Assembly: GCA_030149365.1 (NCBI GenBank)
Contig: JASBRP010000032.1
Coordinates: 62,001 to 126,000 of the forward strand
Direction of reading: 5' to 3'
Length of the DNA: 64,000 nucleotides
Source: Solimonas sp.
GTDB lineage: Bacteria > Pseudomonadota > Gammaproteobacteria > Nevskiales > Nevskiaceae
The notes beneath the pieces are model-generated. The model was given only the letters and a program-made list of their open reading frames with translations. It ran no database searches and was not told where the DNA came from. The position numbers were made by a program, and so were the translations under genes. Numbering within the stretch: position 1 is the stretch's first letter; each line of letters starts with the position of its first letter. Shown here piece after piece: positions 35,139 through 44,012 of this stretch.

Positions 35139-35152
35139 TTGATCTGGGTCAA
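35139..35152 (-). promoter_or_regulatory. FNR/Anr box d, inside the 3' end of ccoS
   Basis: TTGATCTGGGTCAA. The right end overlaps the last codons of ccoS. GACAAT lies exactly 22 nt downstream as -10 (four of six consensus bases). It would give an internal promoter for the hypothetical gene, tauE, fixL and fixJ. Confidence 0.82.
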
Positions 35153-35286
35153 TCGTCGTCGGGCAGGGACTGCGCCTGCTCGTCCAGGTTCTCGTACTGG
35201 CCGCTGCCGATGGTCCAGGCAAAGATCAGTGCGGCGGCCAGCACCACCAGCAGTCCCATCGGAATCAGCAGGTAGAGCGCTTCCAT
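35149..35286 (-). CDS. ccoS: cbb3-type cytochrome oxidase assembly protein CcoS
   Basis: 45 aa. It starts MEALYLLIPMGLLVVLAAAL, the CcoS pattern of one membrane helix, and continues IFAWTIGSGQYENLDE. CcoS proteins are 45-70 aa and share this FxWAxxSGQYDDLE-like motif. The start overlaps the ccoI stop (TGATG). Required in other bacteria for heme/copper insertion into CcoN. Confidence 0.93.
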   Translation of the reverse strand: MEALYLLIPMGLLVVLAAALIFAWTIGSGQYENLDEQAQSLPDDD

Positions 35287-37493
35287 CAGTGTTCTCCGGT
35301 ATGCAGGCGAAGGGCGTTGCCCACCACCAGCAGCGACGACAGCGACATGCCCAGCGCCGCCAGCCAGGGCGTCAGCCAGCCGCCCAGGGCCAACGGGAGC
35401 ACCACCAGGTTGTAGCCCAGCGCCCAGGCCAGGTTCTGGCGCAGGCGGCGCTGCGCCTGCCGCGCCACGCTGCGCAGGGTGCCCAGGCCGCTCAGCGAAT
35501 CACCCACCAGCACCACGTCGGCCCGCGCTTGCGCCAGCGCGGCGCCCTGCGGCATTGCCACCGCCACGTCGGCGGCGGACAGGAAGGGCGCATCGTTGAT
35601 GCCGTCACCCACCGCCATGACCACGCGGCCCTGGGCCTGCAGCTCGCGCAGGCGCGCCAGCTTCTGCTCCGGCGTCTGGCGCGAGCGCAGGGTGGCGATA
35701 CCGGCCTGGGCGCCCAGCGCGCGGGCCGGGGCCTCGGCATCGCCGGTCAGCAGTTCCATCGCCAGGCCCTGGCGGCGCAGCACCGCGATCAGCCGCTGTG
35801 CCTCGGGACGCAGCTCCGCGCGCAGGCCGAACAGCGCCAGCGGGCGTTGCTCTTCGCAGAGCAGCAGCCAGCTGGCCTGCGACGCCTGCGGGCCGCTCGG
35901 CAGGGCGACCGGCTGCGGCGCCTGCTCCGCCGCGCCGATCCAGTAGCGCCGCCCATTGATGCAACCGCTGACGCCGCCCGCCTGCAGGCGGATGTCCTGC
36001 GCCTGCGGCAGGCCGGTGACACCGGCGGCGAGTGCCCGGGCGATGGGATGCGTCAGCTCGCGTTCCAGTGCCGCGGCCAGGCGACGGCAGGTCCCGATGC
36101 CCGGCTCGGCCAGCGGCAGCACCTGCGCCACGGTCAGCTCCGGCCGCGTCAGGGTGCCGGTCTTGTCGAACAGCACGGTATCGACCTGGGTCAGGCGCGC
36201 CAGCGCGCGCGGCCGCGCCATCAGCACACCGTGGCGGGCCAGCAGGGAGCTGGCCGCGGCATGCACCGTGGGCACCGCCAGCGACAGCGCGCAGGGGCAG
36301 CTCGCCACCAGCACCGCCAGCGCCACGCCCAGGGCCTTGTCGATGCCCTGCGGCCACCAGTACCAGGCCCCGGCCAGCGCCAGGGCCATCACCGCCAGCA
36401 CGAAATGGCCGGCGTATCGGTCGGCCAGCAACTGCACGCGCGGGCGGTCGTCCTGTGCCTGCTGCAGCAGGCGCGTGATCTGCGCCAGGCGCGTGCCCGC
36501 GCCGGCCTCGCGCACCTGCAGGCGCAGCGTCGCCGGCGCCAGGTTGAGACTGCCGGCCAGCACCGCGTCGCCGCGGCGGTGCAGCACCGGACGCGATTCG
36601 CCGCTGAGCAGCGACTCGTCGAGCTGCGCGGTCTCGTCCAGCAGTTCGCCGTCGGCCGGCAGGGCCTCGCCGGGTGCCACACGCAGCCGGTCTCCGGCCC
36701 GCAGCGCGGCCAGAGGCACGGTCTCCGCGCCGCCGTCGTGTTCGCGCACTGCGGTCAACGGCCGGCGGCCGGCCAGCAGGCGCATGCGTTCACCGGCACG
36801 GCTGCGGCTGTGACCCTCGAACCAGCGCGCCAGCCCCAGCAGCATCACGAACATGGTGGCGGCATCGAAGTAGAGTTCGCCCTCGCCGCCGAACACGCGC
36901 AGTGCCGAGGCCGCCCAGGCGATCAGCAGCGACAGCGCCACCGGCAGGTCCATGGTCGGCACCCGGGCGCGCAGCGCGCGCCAGCCTCCGGCCAGGAAGG
37001 GCCAGCCGGAGTAGAGCACTACCGGCGTCGCCAGCAGCAGCTGCGCCCAGCGCATCAGCGCAGCGATGTCCGGCTCGATGGCGCCGCCGTCGAAGTAGGT
37101 CGGCCAGGCCAGCATCATGACCTGCATCGCGCCGATCACCGCCACGCCGATGCGCACCAGCTCCGTACGCCGCCGGCGCCGCGCACGCGCGCGGTCGGCG
37201 TCCTGCGCCAGCACCTGCGGCTCGAAGCCGGCGGCATCGATCTGTGCCAACAGCGAGGATAGCGCCTGGCGCTGCGGATCGTGCACGAACTCCAGCATGC
37301 GGCTGGCCAGGTTGATGCGCAGGTCCTGCACCTGCGGCCCCAGCAGCTTGCGCAGGCGGCCCACGCAGGAGGCGCAGTGCATGCCCTCGGCCACCAGCAG
37401 CACCTCCTCGCGCCCGCCGGGCAGGCCGGTGGCGATCGCGGCGCGCAGCTCCGGCCGGTCGTAGGCGCTCCAGTCGGCCGCGGCGGCGCTCAT
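35286..37493 (-). CDS. ccoI: Copper-translocating P-type ATPase CcoI
   Basis: 735 aa P1B-ATPase. N-terminal metal-binding domain with GMHCASC (Cys40, Cys43), membrane CPC motif at 399-401 (ASCPCALSLA), phosphorylation site DKTGTLT with Asp443, and the GDGINDAPFL hinge motif near the C-terminus. Loosely conserved residues outside these motifs fit the FixI/CcoI branch, which delivers copper for cbb3 oxidase assembly rather than detoxification. It lies 1 nt after the 48-aa gene. Confidence 0.95.
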   Translation of the reverse strand: MSAAAADWSAYDRPELRAAIATGLPGGREEVLLVAEGMHCASCVGRLRKLLGPQVQDLRINLASRMLEFVHDPQRQALSSLLAQIDAAGFEPQVLAQDADRARARRRRRTELVRIGVAVIGAMQVMMLAWPTYFDGGAIEPDIAALMRWAQLLLATPVVLYSGWPFLAGGWRALRARVPTMDLPVALSLLIAWAASALRVFGGEGELYFDAATMFVMLLGLARWFEGHSRSRAGERMRLLAGRRPLTAVREHDGGAETVPLAALRAGDRLRVAPGEALPADGELLDETAQLDESLLSGESRPVLHRRGDAVLAGSLNLAPATLRLQVREAGAGTRLAQITRLLQQAQDDRPRVQLLADRYAGHFVLAVMALALAGAWYWWPQGIDKALGVALAVLVASCPCALSLAVPTVHAAASSLLARHGVLMARPRALARLTQVDTVLFDKTGTLTRPELTVAQVLPLAEPGIGTCRRLAAALERELTHPIARALAAGVTGLPQAQDIRLQAGGVSGCINGRRYWIGAAEQAPQPVALPSGPQASQASWLLLCEEQRPLALFGLRAELRPEAQRLIAVLRRQGLAMELLTGDAEAPARALGAQAGIATLRSRQTPEQKLARLRELQAQGRVVMAVGDGINDAPFLSAADVAVAMPQGAALAQARADVVLVGDSLSGLGTLRSVARQAQRRLRQNLAWALGYNLVVLPLALGGWLTPWLAALGMSLSSLLVVGNALRLHTGEH

Positions 37494-37494
37494 G

Positions 37495-37641
37495 TCAGCG
37501 CGCCGCCTGCTGCACGACCGCGGTTTCCAGCGGCGTGAAGCCCTGCTGCATGGCCAGGGCGGTGGTGAAGGCGCCGGCCGCCAGCACCAGCAGCGGCAGG
37601 CCGACCAGCAGGGACATCTCGATCCAGGGGAAGCGCTTCAT
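37495..37641 (-). CDS. 48-aa single-TM protein at the ccoH position
   Basis: 48 aa, start MKRFPWIEMS, a helix LLVGLPLLVLAAGAFTTALA and a short tail. The start overlaps the ccoG stop (ATGA) and ccoI begins 1 nt after its stop, so it occupies the slot of ccoH/fixH in the usual ccoGHIS order. FixH is 150-190 aa with an N-terminal helix of the form WxxxxLxxLPxxVVxAG. This peptide keeps that anchor pattern but lacks the whole periplasmic domain. It is either a reduced CcoH or an unrelated small subunit. Confidence 0.72.
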   Translation of the reverse strand: MKRFPWIEMSLLVGLPLLVLAAGAFTTALAMQQGFTPLETAVVQQAAR

Positions 37642-39011
37642 GGTTGTGCTCCAGACAGGAAACGGGCCTCGCGCTCGCGCCGCAGGCGCGGGGCGTCGAG
37701 GGCGGTGGCGGTGAACAGCAGGCGGGTCACCGGCTCGGCGGGCGCTTCGGTGGTGCGCACCGGCAGCACCAGGCTGCGCAGTTCGCCCGGTGCCAGCACG
37801 ATCTCGCCGGCATCGGCTTCGTAGTCGCGACCTTGGCGGTCACGCACCTCGATGCGGAAGCGGTGCGCGTCCGCCGAGGCATTGGCGAGCTTGACGGTGT
37901 ACAGGTTCTCGATACGGCCGTCGGGCAGCTGGCGGTAGAGGCTGTGGCGGTCGCGCATCACGTCGAGCTGCAGCGGCGAGCGCAGCGCCACCATGGCGAC
38001 GAAGCCGCCGCAGAGCAGCAGCCACAGCAGGCCGTAGGCGATCGTGCGGGGGCGCAGCAGCCGGGTCGGCAGGCCTTCCTCGCGCGCGCTGCTGGTGTAG
38101 CGGATCAGGCCGCGCGGCTGGCCGACGCTGTCCATCACGTTGTCGCAGACGTCGACGCAGGCGGCGCAGGCGATGCACTCGTACTGCAGGCCCTGGCGGA
38201 TGTCGATGCCGGTGGGGCAGACCTGCACGCACAGCGAGCAATCCACGCAGGCCCCGCGCGATGCATGGCCGTCCGCCGCCTTGCGTGCCAGCGACTTGCG
38301 CGGCTCGCCGCGCTTTTCGTCGTAGGCGATCAGCAGCGTGTGGCGGTCGAACATCGACGACTGGAAGCGCGCGTAGGGGCACATGTACTTGCAGACCTGC
38401 TCGCGCAGGAAGCCGGCGTTGCCCCAGGTGGCGAAGCCGTAGAACAGGCTCCAGAACAGTGCCCAGCCACCCACGGTGCCGGTGAAGAAGGCCGGGAACA
38501 GTTCACGTGCCGGCACGAAGTAGGCGACGAACGTCAGTCCGGTCAGCAGCGAGAACGCGGCCCAGAGCAGGTGGCGGCCGCCGCGGCGCAGGATCTTGCG
38601 TGGGCCCCAGGGCGCACGGTCGAGCTTGAGGCGTGCATGGCGCTCGCCCTCCACCAGGCGCTCCATCCACAGGAAGGCCTCGGTCCATACCGTCTGCGGG
38701 CAGGCGTAGCCGCACCACAGGCGCCCGGCCAGAGCGGTGAACAGGAACAGCGTCATCGCCGCGATCACCAGCAGCCAGGCCAGCAGGTAGAGATCCTGCG
38801 GCATCAGCGTCAGGCCGAAGACGTGGAAGCGGCGGTGTGGCAGATCCAGCAGCAGCAGCGGCTGGCCGCCGATGCTGAGCCACGGCAGCAGGTAGTACAG
38901 GCCGAGCAGGCCCAGCATGGCCGCCACGCGCAGCCGTGCATAGCGGCCGTGCGCCATGCGCGGCTGAAGCTTGGCAGTGGCGGCGTAGAGCGAGGTCGCC
39001 GGCGTGTTCAA
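37638..39011 (-). CDS. ccoG: Cytochrome c oxidase accessory protein CcoG
   Basis: 457 aa from a TTG start. That codon overlaps the previous stop (TTGA) and has GGGAGG 6 nt upstream; the next ATG (38957) would cut 18 residues. Membrane helices are followed by LWCGYACPQTVWTE (heme/copper-site-type motif of FixG), two 4Fe-4S ferredoxin motifs (CVDCSLCVQVCPTG, CIACAACVDVC), and a C-terminal Ig-like domain. CcoG reduces Cu(II) for cbb3 assembly. Confidence 0.93.
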   Translation of the reverse strand: MNTPATSLYAATAKLQPRMAHGRYARLRVAAMLGLLGLYYLLPWLSIGGQPLLLLDLPHRRFHVFGLTLMPQDLYLLAWLLVIAAMTLFLFTALAGRLWCGYACPQTVWTEAFLWMERLVEGERHARLKLDRAPWGPRKILRRGGRHLLWAAFSLLTGLTFVAYFVPARELFPAFFTGTVGGWALFWSLFYGFATWGNAGFLREQVCKYMCPYARFQSSMFDRHTLLIAYDEKRGEPRKSLARKAADGHASRGACVDCSLCVQVCPTGIDIRQGLQYECIACAACVDVCDNVMDSVGQPRGLIRYTSSAREEGLPTRLLRPRTIAYGLLWLLLCGGFVAMVALRSPLQLDVMRDRHSLYRQLPDGRIENLYTVKLANASADAHRFRIEVRDRQGRDYEADAGEIVLAPGELRSLVLPVRTTEAPAEPVTRLLFTATALDAPRLRREREARFLSGAQP

Positions 39012-39232
39012 GGGCGGCCTCCCGCGGGCGGCAGCACCAGCATCTGCGTGACGATCGCCGGCACCAGCGCCAGCGCCCAGCAGACGAAGAACAGCAGGCT
39101 CAGTTCGCGCAGCCCCGCGCCATGCTCGAGCCAGGACGGCGGCAGCGCCAGGATCGCGCCCATGCTGCTGGCGCCGCCCAGGAAGGCGGCCCACAGCAGG
39201 GCGCCGAGACGCTGCAGCCGTTCCGGATTCAC
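39008..39232 (-). CDS. Small two-TM protein between ccoP and ccoG
   Basis: 74 aa, GTG start overlapping the ccoP stop (GTGA). Two predicted helices (LGALLWAAFLGGASSMGAILAL and SLLFFVCWALALVPAIVTQM). I do not recognise a family. Strict coupling to ccoP and ccoG suggests a role in oxidase assembly or as a small subunit. Confidence 0.7.
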   Translation of the reverse strand: MNPERLQRLGALLWAAFLGGASSMGAILALPPSWLEHGAGLRELSLLFFVCWALALVPAIVTQMLVLPPAGGRP

Positions 39233-40125
39233 GGTACCTCCGCTAGGCCGTAGACGTAGGCGGCGAGCAGGTGGATCTCCGCGTCGCTGAGCAGGTCGCG
39301 GTGCGCCGGCATGTTGCTGCGCCGCCCGAACAGGATGCTTTGCCGCACCGACTCGTACGAGCCGCCGTGCAGCCAGGTGGCGTCGGCCAGGTTGGGTATG
39401 CCGATGGCCGGGTTGCCGCGCCCTTCCGGACCGTGGCAGGCGGCGCAGGTGTAGGCGTACTGCTTCATGCCGCGTGCGCGCACCTCGGCCGGCAGCGCCG
39501 GGTCCGACCAGCCGCGCACCGTGCGCACCAGGTCGTCCACCACCTCGGCCTTGAGCATGGCGTTGAAGTTCGGCATCTGCCCGGCGCGCCCGTCGCGGAT
39601 GCTGGCGAGGATGGCCTCGGGATCGCCGCCGTAGAGCCAGTCCTTGTCGGCCAGATTGGGGAAGCCCAGCGCACCCCGCGCGTCGGCTCCGTGGCAGCCG
39701 GCGCAGTTCGCCATGAACAGGCCGCGCCCCAGCGCGCGTGCTTCAGGGTCCACCGCGTTGGCCGGGATGGGGCGCGAGGCCAGCGCGACATAGCGCTGGT
39801 TGCGTGCTTGCTCGACCTGCGCCAGCTGCTGCTGCATCTGGCCGTCCGAGCTCCATTGCAGGCGCCCCCCGAAATTGCCCAGGCCCGGGTAGAAGGCCAG
39901 GTAGCCCAGCGCGAACACCACCGTGAGCACGAACAGCACCAGCCACCAGCGCGGCAACGGGTTGTTGTACTCGCGAAGATCCTCGTCCCAGACGTGGCCG
40001 GTGTCCGATCCACCCGGAGCCTTGGCGTTGGCGAACAGCAGCCACAGGCAGCCGGCGATTGAGACCAGCGTCAGCAGCACGATGAACCAGTGCCAGAAGC
40101 CGCTGAGTTGCTCGAGCATGTTCAT
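39229..40125 (-). CDS. ccoP: Cytochrome-c oxidase, cbb3-type, subunit III (CcoP)
   Basis: 298 aa. Two N-terminal helices (about 10-31, 60-79) followed by two class I cytochrome c domains with CAGCH (141-145) and CAACH (227-231). The Met ligands are in GQMPNF and SNMPAH. EYNNPLPRWW is the conserved CcoP N-terminal motif. The start overlaps the ccoQ stop. Confidence 0.97.
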   Translation of the reverse strand: MNMLEQLSGFWHWFIVLLTLVSIAGCLWLLFANAKAPGGSDTGHVWDEDLREYNNPLPRWWLVLFVLTVVFALGYLAFYPGLGNFGGRLQWSSDGQMQQQLAQVEQARNQRYVALASRPIPANAVDPEARALGRGLFMANCAGCHGADARGALGFPNLADKDWLYGGDPEAILASIRDGRAGQMPNFNAMLKAEVVDDLVRTVRGWSDPALPAEVRARGMKQYAYTCAACHGPEGRGNPAIGIPNLADATWLHGGSYESVRQSILFGRRSNMPAHRDLLSDAEIHLLAAYVYGLAEVP

Positions 40126-40292
40126 GGCTGGCGCTCCTCGCAGCAGCAGGCGGGGGCGCCCGGTCCGCCGTCTTCCTTCAGCGGCAGGCTGGCGGCCTCG
40201 GCGAAGCGCTCGCGGTTGCGCGAGGACCAGGCCCAGACCGCGATGGCGAGGAAGGCGAGCAGCAGGATGGCGGTGACAATGCCGCTGATCAT
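40122..40292 (-). CDS. ccoQ: cbb3-type oxidase subunit IV (CcoQ/FixQ)
   Basis: 56 aa starting [20 protein letters not shown], one helix followed by a charged [17 protein letters not shown] segment typical of CcoQ. The tail CCCEERQP has three consecutive Cys, which is unusual. It overlaps ccoO and ccoP by ATGA on either side. Confidence 0.92.
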   Translation of the reverse strand: MISGIVTAILLLAFLAIAVWAWSSRNRERFAEAASLPLKEDGGPGAPACCCEERQP

Positions 40293-40969
40293 GGTTGTTC
40301 TCCAGTGGCGGGGCCGGCGGCGGCTGCCGCGGCCGTGCGTTGCGTGGTGGCTGCGGGCGTGGCCGGCGCGGCGGCCTTGGGGGCGCGCAGCGACTGCAGG
40401 TAGGCGATCAGCGCGTTCATCTGGTTCTTGCCCGCCACTGCTTCCGGCGCGCCGACGATGTCCTGCTCGCTGAACGGCACGCCGGCCAGGCGCAGTGCGC
40501 GCATCATCGCGGCGACCTCCTCACCGTCCACCGCCTGCTCCGTCAGCCAGTGGTAGGCCGGCATGTTCGACTCGGGCACGACGTCGCGCGGGTTGTTCAG
40601 GTGGATGCGGTGCCAGTCGTCGCTGTAGCGGCCGCCGATGCGCGACAGGTCCGGGCCGGTGCGCTTGGAGCCCCACTGGAAGGGGTGATCCCAGACCGAC
40701 TCGCCGGCCTGCCCGGCCGGGCCGTAGCGCATCACCTCTTCGTGCAGCGAGCGCACCATCTGCGAGTGGCAGTTGTAGCAGCCCTCGCGGATGTAGACGT
40801 CGCGCCCGGCGACCTCCAGCGGCGTGCGCAGCGCCAGGCCCGGCGACGGCTGCGTGGCGGCCTTCTGGTTCATCAGCGGCACGATCTCCACCAGGCCGCC
40901 GATGCTGATCGCGGCCAGGATCAGCACCGCCAGCAGGACGACGTTCTTCTCGAGGATCTCGTGTTTCAT
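40289..40969 (-). CDS. ccoO: Cytochrome-c oxidase, cbb3-type, subunit II (CcoO)
   Basis: 226 aa monoheme cytochrome c anchored by an N-terminal helix. The heme site is CYNCH (Cys64, Cys67, His68), with [15 protein letters not shown] the family hallmark, and Met in SNMPAY. The C-terminus has an Ala/Thr/Pro-rich extension of about 30 residues. It passes electrons from CcoP to CcoN. Confidence 0.97.
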   Translation of the reverse strand: MKHEILEKNVVLLAVLILAAISIGGLVEIVPLMNQKAATQPSPGLALRTPLEVAGRDVYIREGCYNCHSQMVRSLHEEVMRYGPAGQAGESVWDHPFQWGSKRTGPDLSRIGGRYSDDWHRIHLNNPRDVVPESNMPAYHWLTEQAVDGEEVAAMMRALRLAGVPFSEQDIVGAPEAVAGKNQMNALIAYLQSLRAPKAAAPATPAATTQRTAAAAAAGPATGEQP

Positions 40970-42399
40970 GCCTGGGCTCCGGCGGGCAGGGCGCCGTGCT
41001 GCGGCTGTGCCTGCGGTTGGATGGTCTTCCAGACGTTCCAGGCCATCACCAGCATGCCCGACAGGAAGATCAGGCCGCCGGCCAGACGCAGGCCGTAGAA
41101 GGGATAGGTGGCCTTGAGCGACTCGACGAAGCTGTAGGTCAGCGTGCCGTCGTCATTGACTGCGCGCCACATCAGGCCCTGCATGACGCCGGCGATCCAC
41201 ATGGCCACGATGTAGAGCACGGTGCCGATGGTCGACAGCCAGAAGTGCAGGTTGATCGCCGGCACGCTGTGCATCTGCGGCTTGCCCCAGAGGCGCGGGA
41301 TCAGCATGTAGATCGAGCCGATCGAGATCATCGCCACCCAGCCCAGCGCGCCACTGTGGACGTGGCCGATGGTCCAGTCGGTGTAGTGCGACAGCGCGTT
41401 GACCGTCTTGATCGACATCATCGGACCTTCGAAGGTCGACATTCCGTAGAACGACAGCGAGACGATCAGGAACTTCAGGATCGGATCCTCGCGCAGTTTG
41501 TGCCAGGCACCCGACAGGGTCATGATGCCGTTGATCATGCCGCCCCAGCTCGGTGCCAGCAGGATCAGCGAGAACACCATGCCCAGCGACTGCACCCAAT
41601 CGGGCAGCGCGGTGTAGTGCAGGTGATGCGGGCCGGCCCACATGTAGACGCTGATCAGCGCCCAGAAGTGCACGATCGACAGGCGGTAGCTGTAGATCGG
41701 CCGCCCGGCCTGCTTGGGCACGAAGTAGTACATCATTCCCAGGAATCCGGCGGTGAGGAAGAAGCCCACCGCGTTGTGGCCGTACCACCACTGCACCATC
41801 GCATCCACCGCACCGCCGTAGACGCTGTACGACTTGGTCAGCGATACCGGGATCGAGATGCTGTTGATGATGTGAAGCACCGCCACGGCGATGATGAAGG
41901 CGCCGTAGAACCAGTTGGCCACGTAGATGTGGCTGACCTGGCGCTTGGCGATGGTGCCGAAGAACACCACGGCGTACGACACCCAGACCGCGGCGATCAG
42001 GATGTCGATGGGCCACTCCAGCTCGGCGTATTCCTTGCCCTGGGTCATGCCCATCGGCAGGGTGATGGCGGCGGCGACGATCACCGCCTGCCAGCCCCAG
42101 AAGGTGAAGGCCGCCAGCTTCGGCAGGAATAGCGGCGCGCGGCAGGTGCGCTGCACGCACCAGTAGCTGGTGGCGAACAGCGCGCAGCCGCCGAAGGCGA
42201 AGATCACGGCGTTGGTGTGCAGCGGCCGCAGGCGGCCGTAGCTGAGCCAGGCGGTGTCGAAGTTCAGCGCCGGGAACATCAGCTGGGCGGCGAGCAGCAC
42301 GCCGACCGCCATGCCGACGATGCCCCAGGCCACCGTCATCACGGAGAACTGCCGGATGACCTGGTCCTGGTAGGCGACGGGGGTGGGTTGCGGGTCCAT
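40966..42399 (-). CDS. ccoN: Cytochrome-c oxidase, cbb3-type, subunit I (CcoN)
   Basis: 477 aa, twelve membrane helices. Heme and CuB ligands: His61 (RPLHTNAV), [17 protein letters not shown], and the heme pair in [11 protein letters not shown]. Full family length. The ORF continues in frame far upstream, but that part is antisense shadow of hemN; the ATG at 42399 follows GGGAG. First gene of the cco chain, 65 bp downstream of FNR box e. The complex is a high-affinity oxidase for low oxygen. Confidence 0.97.
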   Translation of the reverse strand: MDPQPTPVAYQDQVIRQFSVMTVAWGIVGMAVGVLLAAQLMFPALNFDTAWLSYGRLRPLHTNAVIFAFGGCALFATSYWCVQRTCRAPLFLPKLAAFTFWGWQAVIVAAAITLPMGMTQGKEYAELEWPIDILIAAVWVSYAVVFFGTIAKRQVSHIYVANWFYGAFIIAVAVLHIINSISIPVSLTKSYSVYGGAVDAMVQWWYGHNAVGFFLTAGFLGMMYYFVPKQAGRPIYSYRLSIVHFWALISVYMWAGPHHLHYTALPDWVQSLGMVFSLILLAPSWGGMINGIMTLSGAWHKLREDPILKFLIVSLSFYGMSTFEGPMMSIKTVNALSHYTDWTIGHVHSGALGWVAMISIGSIYMLIPRLWGKPQMHSVPAINLHFWLSTIGTVLYIVAMWIAGVMQGLMWRAVNDDGTLTYSFVESLKATYPFYGLRLAGGLIFLSGMLVMAWNVWKTIQPQAQPQHGALPAGAQA

Positions 42400-42463
42400 C
42401 GGTACGTGCTCCCTGTGGAGGTTTCTTGCGGCGCCAGTCTCGGCCGGCGGGGGCGGGGCGGCA

Positions 42464-42477
42464 TTGATCCAGGTCAA
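42464..42477 (-). promoter_or_regulatory. FNR/Anr box e (ccoN)
   Basis: TTGATCCAGGTCAA, identical to box a. The -10-like GAGACT lies 22 nt downstream on the minus strand and the same hexamer occurs at the same distance from box f in front of hemN. It lies between hemN's stop and ccoN. Confidence 0.92.
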
Positions 42478-42491
42478 CCCGCCGCCGGTCC

Positions 42492-43880
42492 TCAGATCAC
42501 CCGCGAGTGGCGCAGCTGCTCGCCCGGTGCGGCGGCCTGGTAGGCGTCGAACACCATGGCGATGGCGCGCAGCAGGTAGCGTCCCGCGGGTGTCACCTCC
42601 AGCCGCGTTTCGGCCACACGCACCAGGCCGTCGCGCGCCATCGGCTCCAGCGCCGCCAGCTCCGCGGCGAAGTGCTCGCGGAAGCGGATGCCGTGCTTCC
42701 ACTCCAGGCCGCTGCACTCCACCGTGCAGCGGCACATCAGGGACTCGATCAGCTCCGCCCGCAGGCGGTCGTCGGCGCTGGGCGCCAGGCCCCGCTCCAC
42801 CGGCAGGTGATCGTGGTCGAGCTGGGCGTAGTAGGCGTTGAGCTGGCGCGCGTTCTGGGCGTAGCAGCCGTCGGCCCGGCTGATCGCGCTGACGCCCAGG
42901 CCGATCAGGTCCAGCCCCGCGCCGGTGGAGTAGCCCTGGAAGTTGCGTTGCAGGCGCCCGGCCGCGGCGGCCTTGGCCAGCTCGTCGGAGGGCCGGGCGA
43001 AGTGGTCCATGCCGATGTACTGGTAGCCGGCGGCGCCGAGCCGCTCGATCGCCAGCCGCATCAGGCGCAGCTTGAGCCCGGCATCGGGCAGCTCGCGGGC
43101 ATCGATGCGCTGCTGCGCCTTGAACTGGCGCGGCAGGTGCGCGTAGCTGTAGAGCGAGACGCGGTCCGGCAGCAGCAGGATGGCGCGGTCCAGGGTCTCG
43201 GCGAAGCCCGGCTCGGTCTGCCGTGGCAGGCCGCAGATCAGGTCCATGCCCACCGAGCGCATGCGGTAGTTGCGTGCCTGCACCACCGCGTCGCGGGTCT
43301 CCTCGAAGGACTGCAGGCGGTTCACCGCCTTCTGCACCGCCGGATCGAAGTCCTGCACGCCGATGCTGATGCGGTTGAAGCCCATGGCTGCGAGGTCGGC
43401 GATGGTGTCCGGCCCCAGGCGCCGCGGATCGATCTCGATGGAGTACTCCCGCGTGGGACCGGCGACCAGGCCGAAGCTGCGGTCCAGCTCCGCCATCAGC
43501 AGGCCCATCTGGTTGCTGTCGAAGGAGGTCGGGGTGCCGCCGCCGAGGTGCAGCTGCTGGATCGAGCGCCGCGCGCCGCGCTTGCGCGCATGCAGGCCGA
43601 TCTCCTGCAGCAGCCGTTCCAGGTAGGTCTGCGTCATCGCCTTCTGCCGCGTCACCACGCGGTTGCAGGCGCAGTAGAAGCAGGGGCTTTCGCAGAACGG
43701 CACGTGCACGTAGACCGACAGCGGCCCGCCGCGATGGTGGGCGCGTTCCAGTGCCGCCTCGTAGTCGCTGCGCGTGAAGCCGCTGCCGAACTGCGCGGCG
43801 CTGGGATAAGAGGTGTAGCGTGGGCCGGCGCGGTCGTAGCGGCGCAGCAGCTGCGGATCGAAGGCTTGGGCGTCGTTCAT
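42492..43880 (-). CDS. hemN: Oxygen-independent coproporphyrinogen III oxidase
   Basis: 462 aa radical-SAM enzyme with Cys63-x3-Cys67-x2-Cys70 ([10 protein letters not shown]) and Cys72, as in HemN, plus GGGTPT and the C-terminal HemN domain. The N-terminal [15 protein letters not shown] motif separates true HemN from HemW. It makes protoporphyrinogen without O2, supplying heme for cbb3 and FixL at low oxygen. Box f lies 60 bp upstream. The cco operon follows in the same direction 92 bp after the stop, with its own box. Confidence 0.96.
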   Translation of the reverse strand: MNDAQAFDPQLLRRYDRAGPRYTSYPSAAQFGSGFTRSDYEAALERAHHRGGPLSVYVHVPFCESPCFYCACNRVVTRQKAMTQTYLERLLQEIGLHARKRGARRSIQQLHLGGGTPTSFDSNQMGLLMAELDRSFGLVAGPTREYSIEIDPRRLGPDTIADLAAMGFNRISIGVQDFDPAVQKAVNRLQSFEETRDAVVQARNYRMRSVGMDLICGLPRQTEPGFAETLDRAILLLPDRVSLYSYAHLPRQFKAQQRIDARELPDAGLKLRLMRLAIERLGAAGYQYIGMDHFARPSDELAKAAAAGRLQRNFQGYSTGAGLDLIGLGVSAISRADGCYAQNARQLNAYYAQLDHDHLPVERGLAPSADDRLRAELIESLMCRCTVECSGLEWKHGIRFREHFAAELAALEPMARDGLVRVAETRLEVTPAGRYLLRAIAMVFDAYQAAAPGEQLRHSRVI

Positions 43881-43939
43881 GGGAGGGCACGGCGGTGGTG
43901 GGTGCGGGGCCAGTCTCCGGCGCGCCCGGCGGCGCGGCA

Positions 43940-43953
43940 TTGATCCGCGTCAA
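43940..43953. promoter_or_regulatory. FNR/Anr box f (hemN / 44013, divergent)
   Basis: TTGATCCGCGTCAA within GCATTGA-N6-TCAATGC. GAGACT (minus, hemN) and GATCGT (plus) each lie exactly 22 nt from the box; the same two hexamers occur beside boxes e and a. Confidence 0.92.
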
Positions 43954-44012
43954 TGCGCCGCCTGCCGCGCCGGCGGATCGTGTGGCGGCCACACCCACCG
44001 ACGGAGACCGAC

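Noticed and set aside
40966-43998. 1010-codon ORF suggesting a CcoN fusion protein
   Set aside because: The upstream part is out-of-frame shadow of hemN and crosses FNR box e; CcoN is complete from 42399.
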